A stretch of 10,318 nt of DNA from an uncultured Ruminococcus sp. (GTDB taxonomy: Bacteria; Bacillota; Clostridia; Oscillospirales; Acutalibacteraceae), in NCBI GenBank assembly GCA_902803585.1, contig CADCQO010000194.1, positions 1 through 10,318 on the forward strand, read 5' to 3'. The position numbers and the translations under genes are program-made. Shown here in pieces: positions 1-6,567 of the stretch; position 1 is the first letter of the stretch, and the number at the start of each line of letters is the position of its first letter. The notes under the pieces are model-generated. The model worked only from the letters and a program-made list of their open reading frames with translations, did not search any database and had not been told where the DNA came from.

Positions 1-2045
1 CAAGAGAAGAAAGCTATGAGGATAATGTTGACAAAAGCCTTCTCATCACCCCGATGGGATTTGAGAAGAAGTATAAAGCTACTTTTGATGAGTGTGTAAA
101 CAATGCACAAAACGCCTTCCTTGCTTTTCTGAGGAACAACACAATGGAGTGGATCGGCACGGTTATTGACGAAAAGACGGATGTGGCGGCAAAATGTATT
201 GCACCGTCTGATGTCCGGCAGATACGGATTTCCGACAGTCTTTCCAAGTTTATTTCCGGTTTCCTGAATGCACTTTACAGTTCTGTTTCCGTTCAGCAGA
301 TCTATCTTGACAAATTCGGTACAGATTTCAATGTCGGAATGCTGAAGGAACTTCAGACGATGTATCAGAATGTACACCCCTTCTTCTATAAAAACGGTCT
401 GGATACCACACAGACGGTGCAGGAATACACTATTCTGTACATTCCCAAAACAAACAACGCACAGCTCCAGACGGTTGTCACTTCTATGGTTGCTGACCCG
501 AATTATAACGGCAAAATAATGCCGATTTACAGCGATGACGTAAGCCGTATTTCAATGGTAAAGGTCGGAGAGGGCTACGCTCTGCTGAATAATGCCCTGC
601 TGAAACAGTGGGAAACCAAATATGAAATGGCGGGCAGCAATCCCGTTTGCCACCTTTCCTATGAATGGAGAAAGAATTTCCCCAGTCCCCGTGTAGAAAC
701 GCTCTGGAACGGTGAGGGCGATTTCTGCGCAGCAACGCACGACAGAAACGAAAAGTACCGCAGCATATTCCGCTACTGCTGTGAACTGGGGTTGATCAGA
801 CAGGATCCCAATAACCCGTTAGAAGCTGTTCTGCGCACCAGTGCAGAAACGATACTCGGTCAGTCAGCGGAAGAGTATCTGAGCAGTGTCAGACTGAAAG
901 GCACGACTATCCGTGAAAAGACAAACAACCTTCAGGCTATTTTCGAGAATGTATGGCCGGACAATCCGCATACACAGATTTTGCTGGAAGGCATGGGAAC
1001 ATATAAAAACCATAATGCAAGCACCAAAAAGGACAGGCTGAACAACATCATGGAAACCGTTCTTCTGAATTCTGTCCTTTGCGCCCAGCTTGAAAAGGAG
1101 TATCATCTGCTGAAAAAGTACGAACTGCTTCGCATCGGTCTGCAAACACCGGAATATTATGTCAAGGCATGGGCTGTTTCGGTGATGAAATACAACTCCA
1201 CCAACTTCAATACCAGCCTTGTCAAGGGACCGCACGAAAGACGCATTACAACGGATGACAACATTCGGATGGAGGATACAGACTTTGACTACCGCCTGTA
1301 CTGTATGTTTGAGTCCGTAATAGATGAAACGGCTTATGGCGAGCAGACATGGAGAAACTGCATTGACAACGAATGGAAGATTCGTCTTAATACCGGCAAC
1401 AGAACGGCACTTTCCTCCAATGTCAACATAAAAGTCAGAGCTTTCCAGAAAGCAATGAATGAGTACAAAGTGCTGTCAAAAACAGAGGCAGACCGCAAGC
1501 AGCGTGAAATCTATGAAAACATCGCTGACTTCTATCAGACCTGCCTGCTCTATGCCGACAGACTGCTGAAAGGTATTGTTTCGGACGCTCCTAAATATTA
1601 CATCATGGCGAAGCTCTGCGGTCTGCTCCAGCAGGAAGAGGACAGCGGTGAGTATATCCTGTGTACCTCTGAGAGCGGTGAACAGTTTGCTTCTCTGGTC
1701 AATGAGTACGGCGCAGATCAGGAAAGAGATGACTTTGACTATTTGCTGTATACGCATTTCAAGCCGATGCTGGAACAGGCAGCACCCGCAGGAGGCATAT
1801 GGAAGGAAGTCATCGCACAGGAATGGGAGAACCTCCTGTACGGTACAAAGGAAGCCAAAGAGGAAGTCCGTGAGGAATTTTCCGACCGTATAGAGGTCTT
1901 TACCCGCTCTCTGGCTTATGCCAATAACTGTCAGGACGGAGAGATGATTTATTTCTACAGCGAAGGTCTGAATTACCTGAGAGATTGCCGCAAGAGTTTT
2001 GATCCGACCTATAACATTCAGACAAAAAAGAGAAAAAAACTCTGA
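1..2045 (+). CDS. C-terminal part of a large, probably tubulin-like (Tubulin_2-type) protein; 5' end outside window
   Basis: The reading frame is open to the left edge (first full codon at position 3), with no stop and no ribosome binding site near the ATG at 54, so this is the end of a longer protein with about 680 residues visible. The GTP-binding N-terminal domain of a tubulin-like protein would lie outside the window, so no catalytic motif can be seen. The tentative assignment rests on a segment near 530-690: an 'SDDVSRISMVKVGEGYALL' stretch, then a short helix ending 'WETKYE' and a 'CHLSYEW' motif. This resembles the D-x-x-R-I-x-x-x-x-x-x-x-G-x-x-x-x-x-L pattern I associate with the C-terminal half of bacterial tubulin-like proteins found beside GAP1 and zinc-ribbon GTPases. 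The last 300 residues are a tandem duplication (1149-2042). The C-terminus is basic (TKKRKKL). The next start is only 15 bp downstream, which supports co-transcription. If not tubulin-like, it is a helical scaffold protein of unknown family. Confidence 0.55.
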   Translation, partial: REESYEDNVDKSLLITPMGFEKKYKATFDECVNNAQNAFLAFLRNNTMEWIGTVIDEKTDVAAKCIAPSDVRQIRISDSLSKFISGFLNALYSSVSVQQIYLDKFGTDFNVGMLKELQTMYQNVHPFFYKNGLDTTQTVQEYTILYIPKTNNAQLQTVVTSMVADPNYNGKIMPIYSDDVSRISMVKVGEGYALLNNALLKQWETKYEMAGSNPVCHLSYEWRKNFPSPRVETLWNGEGDFCAATHDRNEKYRSIFRYCCELGLIRQDPNNPLEAVLRTSAETILGQSAEEYLSSVRLKGTTIREKTNNLQAIFENVWPDNPHTQILLEGMGTYKNHNASTKKDRLNNIMETVLLNSVLCAQLEKEYHLLKKYELLRIGLQTPEYYVKAWAVSVMKYNSTNFNTSLVKGPHERRITTDDNIRMEDTDFDYRLYCMFESVIDETAYGEQTWRNCIDNEWKIRLNTGNRTALSSNVNIKVRAFQKAMNEYKVLSKTEADRKQREIYENIADFYQTCLLYADRLLKGIVSDAPKYYIMAKLCGLLQQEEDSGEYILCTSESGEQFASLVNEYGADQERDDFDYLLYTHFKPMLEQAAPAGGIWKEVIAQEWENLLYGTKEAKEEVREEFSDRIEVFTRSLAYANNCQDGEMIYFYSEGLNYLRDCRKSFDPTYNIQTKKRKKL
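1149..2042 (+). repeat. Tandem internal duplication (two units of about 147-151 codons) in the tubulin-like protein
   Basis: Unit 1 runs about 1149-1589 and unit 2 about 1590-2042. Both begin with P-[EK]-Y-Y followed by a helix, and about 45-48 residues later both carry D-F-D-Y-x-L-Y-x-x-F. From this F, 35 residues align without a gap and share F, D, Y, L, Y, F, A, W, I, E, W and L, including W-[RK]-x-x-I-x-x-E-W-x-x-x-L. The remainder of each unit is helical and more diverged. The nucleotide sequences are mostly different apart from GACTTTGACTA, so the duplication is old. Function is unknown; paired helical modules of this kind often serve in protein-protein contact. Confidence 0.6.
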
Positions 2046-2048
2046 CCC

Positions 2049-2055
2049 AAAAGGA
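2049..2055 (+). promoter_or_regulatory. Ribosome binding site of the 35-codon ORF
   Basis: AAAAGGA sits 5 nt before the ATG at 2061, just after the stop of the preceding gene. It is as good as the sites of the large genes here and is the main reason to accept the small ORF. Confidence 0.6.
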
Positions 2056-2060
2056 TTTTG

Positions 2061-2168
2061 ATGACCATACACCCCCTGCTGACGAAAGATGATGATGCAC
2101 CGGAACTGTCAGCAGGGGCAGTGGTATTTGTGGTGATACACCTTTTGAATGTGTACACAATTTTCTGA
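2061..2168 (+). CDS. Putative 35-residue single-pass membrane protein
   Basis: An ATG at 2061 with a well-placed AAAAGGA site opens 35 codons ending in TGA at 2166-2168. The frame fits neatly between two large genes, 15 bp after one and 14 bp before the other. The product has a short polar N-terminus with an acidic patch (K9, D10-D12, E15) and then an uninterrupted hydrophobic stretch from about A18 to F35 (AGAVVFVVIHLLNVYTIF), long enough for one transmembrane helix and ending exactly at the C-terminus. This resembles a tail-anchored or minimal membrane protein. It could be a membrane anchor or sensor for the GTPase complex, or a small membrane-active effector; neither is shown. I do not recognise a family. 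The main alternative is that this is untranslated leader carrying the hairpin at 2073-2118; codon evidence is too short to decide. Confidence 0.5.
   Translation: MTIHPLLTKDDDAPELSAGAVVFVVIHLLNVYTIF
2073..2118 (+). other. Perfect 11-bp inverted repeat (potential RNA hairpin)
   Basis: CCCCTGCTGAC (2073-2083) is exactly complementary to GTCAGCAGGGG (2108-2118), separated by a 24-nt loop. The stem is GC-rich. No T-run follows, so it is not a standard intrinsic terminator. It lies inside the small ORF, between the first and second large genes, where it could set differential mRNA stability, slow transcription, or tune translation of the small ORF. Confidence 0.6.
2150..2159. other. 10-bp palindrome, possible operator
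   Basis: TGTGTACACA is a perfect palindrome just upstream of the ribosome binding site for the next large gene. It also lies within codons of the small ORF. No promoter is visible next to it, so a regulatory role is weakly supported. Confidence 0.2.
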
Positions 2169-2182
2169 AAGAAAGGAATTTG

Positions 2183-4048
2183 ATGATGAGCCGAGCAGCA
2201 GAAAATGTAAAACTCACCGATCAGGATAAGCAAAGCATCAGAGAAAGAGTCATTTCTATCGAGAGTGTTATGACGGGTGAGCCCAGAAAGAATCGTTTCA
2301 GCCCCGAAAGGGTAATGATCTATGTTGTCGTTAACGGCAAGTTAGACGGAAGCAAGATGCAGGAAAGCGTTTTTCTGAAAAATTACATGAACAACTATTT
2401 CTATACAGACAATGCACTTTATTTTTGCCTGTCAGCGGGAACCTCAGCAGAAAGTCTTTTCTCCGACTTTAAAAAAGAGTATGAACACGCAATGGACGAG
2501 CATAAACTCGAACATGTGAGCGCATGGAGTATTGTGCCGATTTTTGTATATGATGAAGCCTTTTATGACACGTTCAGAATTTACTGTCAATGGCACCAGA
2601 TGATGCAGAAATATATCAATGACAACAGGATCAATAACATCTGGCTTCCGGCAGTTCTCTTGCCAAATAACGATCAGTCGAACAATATCCCATTGATGAA
2701 GGAACTGCTTTCACAGAAGGCAAACTGGAAAAACGCTCTGCCTGTTCTGGTGATCTATCCCCAGACAGACAACGGTACGATCCTGTATGCCAATCGTCTG
2801 AAAACGATCTGCATGACCTCCCTGCTGATGTCGTGCAGTTATAAACCTGATGTGTACAAACCAGATGATGAGAACTACCAGTGCTATTCTGCCCGTCTGC
2901 TGACGATCTGCAAGCCCGAAAATATGGAGAAGCTCCTGCGGGCAAGAAGCCTGCTGTCATTTTTCACGGAATCTGCACCGCATGAGGAGGAGCGTCTGCG
3001 CCGTCTGGGTGAGATTCTTTCTTCTTCACTTTACGACAGCTGGAAACAGTTCAGGGGGCTGCCCTGTATGCGGACGATGGTGGCAGGAGAGGAAAAAACG
3101 GTTTATGACAACAAGCAGATCAGTCTGGCGCCGTTTTACAGCATTCTGTTCCCTGAAGGCATCACAGGAAGCGAAAAAAAAATGCTGCTGCAGCAGTTTG
3201 CAGACGAATATTATCTCAGCCGCCTGCCGCTGGACAAAAAAATCATACAGGAAATGGGCAATACCTTTCTTATGAAATACCGCAGCAGCTACGGCGACTA
3301 TCTCACAGGCATGGAACATCTTTTCAATGAGGGCAGTCAATCAGAATTCCTGCAGAAATACATGGTGCCTCTTTCGGTCATCTATCATGATATCAACTGT
3401 ACAGACCCCATTCTGCAGAATTTTGCAGCGCAGACAGCCAAAACCATACAGGACAGGGGTGCGGCTTTCTGTCAGGCAATGTTCAGCACTGCCCAGTGGT
3501 TTGAAAAAGCAGGGAAAAATTATTATATTCTTAAAGACTGCCTGATGTCGCTGAAAGAGTCGATTGATGAGCGTATCCGTTACTGGAACGGGATAGAAGG
3601 CTCTATTGATATTTCAAAGGTCAGATGGACAGAGGAACAGCGCGGAAACCTGATGAGCAGGTGGCAGGAGGTTCTTTTCTCTGATGAGCCTGTAAAGCAG
3701 TTCTGTACATCTTTCTGTCAGGAGCTTTTCAGAATATCAGGCGTATCCAGTCAGAGTGCAGAGGACTATCTGAAACATTTCAATGACCATGTGGAGAATG
3801 ATAAAGTGCGTGAGTCATGGAATAAACTGCTGTATATGACAACTACCTTTATTGCGCCGGCACAGGGAAGCAGCGACACCAACTATGTGATGTATGATAC
3901 AGACGTTTTCATTCGGGAGGGGCTTAACAAAGTCAGTCCGGTCAATCAGTTCTTTGGTGTCAGTGATATGAAGGACAGAGCAGAATTCCTTGCTATGGCA
4001 AGAGGAGGAAGATGGATAGGGGAGGAGAATACCGATGGAGAAACTTAA
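2183..4048 (+). CDS. Unrecognised 621-residue protein, alpha/beta N-terminal half and helical C-terminal half
   Basis: I do not recognise a family. The start is ATG 2183 or the adjacent ATG 2186: AAAGGAA at 2172-2178 gives normal spacing to both, while TTG 2180 is too close. The first 220 residues alternate hydrophobic strands with helices: VMIYVVVNG (about 44-52), ALYFCLSA, WSIVPIFVYDE, IWLPAVLLPNND, ALPVLVIYP and a later MTSLLMSC segment. This gives a Rossmann-like impression of a parallel sheet, but there is no P-loop, no NAD-type G-x-G-x-x-G and no MIDAS D-x-S-x-S, so no nucleotide or metal site can be assigned. The remaining 400 residues look mainly helical. No signal peptide or membrane segment is seen. 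It lies 14 bp after the small membrane ORF and overlaps the next gene by 14 bp, so it is probably a dedicated component of the same complex. An A9 run lies at 3174-3182. Confidence 0.85.
   Translation: MMSRAAENVKLTDQDKQSIRERVISIESVMTGEPRKNRFSPERVMIYVVVNGKLDGSKMQESVFLKNYMNNYFYTDNALYFCLSAGTSAESLFSDFKKEYEHAMDEHKLEHVSAWSIVPIFVYDEAFYDTFRIYCQWHQMMQKYINDNRINNIWLPAVLLPNNDQSNNIPLMKELLSQKANWKNALPVLVIYPQTDNGTILYANRLKTICMTSLLMSCSYKPDVYKPDDENYQCYSARLLTICKPENMEKLLRARSLLSFFTESAPHEEERLRRLGEILSSSLYDSWKQFRGLPCMRTMVAGEEKTVYDNKQISLAPFYSILFPEGITGSEKKMLLQQFADEYYLSRLPLDKKIIQEMGNTFLMKYRSSYGDYLTGMEHLFNEGSQSEFLQKYMVPLSVIYHDINCTDPILQNFAAQTAKTIQDRGAAFCQAMFSTAQWFEKAGKNYYILKDCLMSLKESIDERIRYWNGIEGSIDISKVRWTEEQRGNLMSRWQEVLFSDEPVKQFCTSFCQELFRISGVSSQSAEDYLKHFNDHVENDKVRESWNKLLYMTTTFIAPAQGSSDTNYVMYDTDVFIREGLNKVSPVNQFFGVSDMKDRAEFLAMARGGRWIGEENTDGET
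4019..4027 (+). promoter_or_regulatory. Strong ribosome binding site inside the upstream gene
   Basis: GGGGAGGAG lies 7 nt before the ATG at 4035, within the last codons of the preceding gene. It fixes the start of the 236-residue protein and indicates efficient independent initiation despite the 14-bp overlap. Confidence 0.75.
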
Positions 4049-4745
4049 AAATTTACGCTGTGAGTATAAAGGCGAACGGGAGTTTCGCTTTATATGGGAC
4101 ACTACCCAGATCAACGGCGTTTCAAAGGTCATTCTTTTTGAACTCGGCAGTGAACATCTTAACTATATACCGGACGGCGCAATACATTCCACAGAATTTT
4201 ATAAGGGCGAACTCACGATGAACACCATCAGCGAAGACAGTGAGCACCGTTTCATCGTGATCGGGGCCGGTACAGAGGCACAGTATGACCGTGATGCCAT
4301 TGTAAGATGGTGCAATCAGCAGGGACTGAATACCCTTATTGTGAAGGGGGTTTCGCTTGAGGGAATTCTGTATTATGAGTACAGCCAGTCCTCTTCTATG
4401 TCGCCGGGTTCGCTGGCAGTAGGAAGCGCCTACCACGAGGCGGACGGTCTTGTTAATCTTACGGTTGAACTGCACCCCCGCTATGGATTGGTGATTCCTG
4501 CCGGCTACATTTACTTTACTTACCGCTATTTATCGCAGGACTTTGTTTTTCTGATTCCCCAGCAAATCGAAGGGGAAAATGTACAGCTTCATCTCCGTGT
4601 ACCGAAGGAATACGAAGATTTCAGAATCATACAGAATGGTTCACGCATAGAAGTAACAGATCAGAAAGAAGAAGAACCTGCCGGCTGTTTTTTTGGCCGT
4701 TTTTTCCAGCGTCTGAGAGGGAAAAACAAAGGCGAATCAAAATAA
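4035..4745 (+). CDS. 236-residue all-beta protein, probably two Ig/FN3-like domains, with a basic aromatic tail
   Basis: The protein is rich in short beta strands with almost no helix. The first half opens with an F-R-F-I-W-D segment (W21), then strands around VSKVILFEL, a FYKGEL turn (an x-x-x-Y-x-x-G pattern) and HRFIVIGAG. The second half repeats the style: GILYYEYS, VNLTVEL, IYFTYRY, VQLHLRV and DFRIIQNG. I recall small beta-sandwich proteins with this W-, Y-x-x-G- and V-x-V-pattern beside GAP1 and zinc-ribbon GTPases in other bacteria, so it is likely a structural or adaptor subunit of this system; that link is from memory, not from a search. The C-terminus (about 210-236) turns from an acidic linker (KEEEPAG) into CFFGRFFQRLRGKNKG, an aromatic and basic tail. 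No signal peptide is present, so it should act in the cytoplasm. It ends 10 bp before the GTPase gene. Confidence 0.8.
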   Translation: MEKLKNLRCEYKGEREFRFIWDTTQINGVSKVILFELGSEHLNYIPDGAIHSTEFYKGELTMNTISEDSEHRFIVIGAGTEAQYDRDAIVRWCNQQGLNTLIVKGVSLEGILYYEYSQSSSMSPGSLAVGSAYHEADGLVNLTVELHPRYGLVIPAGYIYFTYRYLSQDFVFLIPQQIEGENVQLHLRVPKEYEDFRIIQNGSRIEVTDQKEEEPAGCFFGRFFQRLRGKNKGESK

Positions 4746-4755
4746 AAGGGAGTGA

Positions 4756-6567
4756 ATGACTTTGAATACGAATATGTTTGAATGCAAATGTGTATATTGT
4801 TTCAGCCGCTTCAGAAAAGAGGAACTGCTTTTTAAAGCACATGACCTGAAGTCTTGCCTGACAGAGGTCACTCCGCCGCCGGAACTGAGAAATACCCTGC
4901 ATGAACCGCCTGAGTCAGGGGCTGTGCCCGAAAAGAAACTGCGTGATTCTATTCTGAATGACAGCGATCTTTTCAGCGATGATGAGCAGATCACCATGGA
5001 TACAGAAGATGATGACGATGACGATACTCTGCTGATGCCGATGGGCGGCAGAAGCGATGACGGTATTTTAGGCATGTCATTGGATTCGCAGGGCACCGGA
5101 GTTTTTGACAAAGACGACTATATCAGCCTTGAGGAGCTTTTTGTCCGTGATATGGTACATTATACAATGGCTCAGGAACATGACACCAGTATCCGCGAGG
5201 AAGTGCTGGCGGTGGACAATATAGAGATAGACAATAAATATTATCAGGGAAGGATCAATGTTGCGAAAATTGCAAGGTACTGCCCTGTGTGCCAGAAGAA
5301 AGTAATTTCTTCTATCGGGCGTTATCCCATTATCACGATCGGTATGATCGGACATCAGGAGGCCGGCAAGACCGTTTATCTGACAATACAGGATTACTTT
5401 CTGATGTATTCCGGCGCAAGCAATGATCTTTCGATGCCGGGGGGCAGTCTTTTCTTTGAAAGCGAATTTTCCCATCTGGATACGTCAGGCGAAGATATTA
5501 TCGCTGCGTCTTCCAAGAATTTCGGCTTCGAGTGTCATTTCCCCGGCAATACCAATGCGATTCCTGTCCCGTACTGCATGAAGGTGAACTACCGCAGAGA
5601 GGTAGATAATATCCAGCGCACCGCCTGCGTAGTATGCTATCGGGATATCAGAGGCGAGATTTTCACCAAAGAGAAGGAAGAAGCCGAGAACCGCCGGAAA
5701 GCACAAGATTATCTCAGAAAAGCGGATGCTCTCCTGATCGTGACAGATCCGACAGCATTTTCACTTGAAGCAGAAATAGGAGATTGTATCACCTTCAACA
5801 CACAGTACAGTGATATGAAGGGATTTATGAACGATCTTTTCAGAGATGCAGAAGGTATTTTTTCCAAGCCGTCTGTCTGCATGATGACAAAGCAGGATAT
5901 TTTGGCAAGTTATGTGACCCAGCAGAACGGCAAACTGAGCAGGATCAATCCTGACGATGAACAATGGGATAATATGAGCGATGACCTCAAGGCCATTTTG
6001 AATGATACCATGAGCGACAGTCCGGTGTTTGTTCCCAGTTTTTCAATGGCTTTCCGGCAGAAGAAAAATCTTTTCAAGGATCTTCAGGAACTGAGCGACT
6101 ATACAAAGAAATGCTTTATCCGCATCACTTACGGTTCGTGGTGGTACGATCTGCTGAAAAATTATTTCGGAGGAGATCTGAAATTTATTCCCATTACTGC
6201 GATCGGAAGCAACTGTGCGATTTTCAATGACTATCTTGTTCCAAAAGATGCAGTAGACCACCTGAAACAGACAAACACCCAGAAGGAACAGGCGGGTGAG
6301 AATGCACAATGCCTTATTCCGGATAAAGCAATCCGTGAGAGCGGTCTGAAAAAGCTGAAAGAAAGATTCCTGTTCCTGCCTCTGCTGTATTTTCTGGAGC
6401 GTTTCCGCATCATTCCGCCTATTTACGATGAAAAGAGCTATGAAAATGTTGTTATCAAAGAGGGCATCATTTTCAAGAGAATAAAGGAAAGCTATGAGGA
6501 TTTCAGACAGGGGGCTTTTTACGAATGGTATAACAGCGCTGTTCCGAGCGCAGATAATGGAGAGTGA
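4756..6567 (+). CDS. Zinc-ribbon GTPase of the GAP1-associated (double-GTPase, TRAFAC-like) type
   Basis: The N-terminus has a C-x-x-C knuckle (C12, C15, with C10 nearby); the second knuckle C-P-V-C is at 176-179, directly before the GTPase domain. The 160 residues between are polar and include an acidic run E84-D90. The GTPase domain follows: strand then P-loop GHQEAGKT (199-206), a G3 motif DIRG (297-300) after a hydrophobic strand, DALLIVTDPTAF as a core strand, G4 TKQD (378-381) and a G5-like TAIGS (481-485). Zinc-ribbon plus GTPase in this order, next to a GAP1-like gene, fits the GTPase family named double-GTPase in conflict-system surveys. All nucleotide-binding motifs look intact, so it should bind and hydrolyse GTP. 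The last 100 residues are helical and basic. The start is ATG 4756, with AAAGGGAG ending 3 nt before it; TTG 4762 or ATG 4774 would have better spacing and still keep the first knuckle. The stop overlaps the next start (GTGA). Confidence 0.85.
   Translation: MTLNTNMFECKCVYCFSRFRKEELLFKAHDLKSCLTEVTPPPELRNTLHEPPESGAVPEKKLRDSILNDSDLFSDDEQITMDTEDDDDDDTLLMPMGGRSDDGILGMSLDSQGTGVFDKDDYISLEELFVRDMVHYTMAQEHDTSIREEVLAVDNIEIDNKYYQGRINVAKIARYCPVCQKKVISSIGRYPIITIGMIGHQEAGKTVYLTIQDYFLMYSGASNDLSMPGGSLFFESEFSHLDTSGEDIIAASSKNFGFECHFPGNTNAIPVPYCMKVNYRREVDNIQRTACVVCYRDIRGEIFTKEKEEAENRRKAQDYLRKADALLIVTDPTAFSLEAEIGDCITFNTQYSDMKGFMNDLFRDAEGIFSKPSVCMMTKQDILASYVTQQNGKLSRINPDDEQWDNMSDDLKAILNDTMSDSPVFVPSFSMAFRQKKNLFKDLQELSDYTKKCFIRITYGSWWYDLLKNYFGGDLKFIPITAIGSNCAIFNDYLVPKDAVDHLKQTNTQKEQAGENAQCLIPDKAIRESGLKKLKERFLFLPLLYFLERFRIIPPIYDEKSYENVVIKEGIIFKRIKESYEDFRQGAFYEWYNSAVPSADNGE

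Noticed and set aside
54..56. ATG at 54 as a true start of the first gene
   Set aside because: The frame is open to the left edge with protein-like sequence before it and no ribosome binding site; the gene starts outside the window.
1476..2072. 198-codon open frame on the minus strand
   Set aside because: It lies fully opposite the first large gene, has no ribosome binding site or domain I recognise, and is explained by the codon pattern of the + strand gene.
2067..2142. Direct repeat ATACACC at 2067-2073 and 2136-2142
   Set aside because: Only 7 bp and two copies; easily due to chance, and both copies lie in the small ORF.
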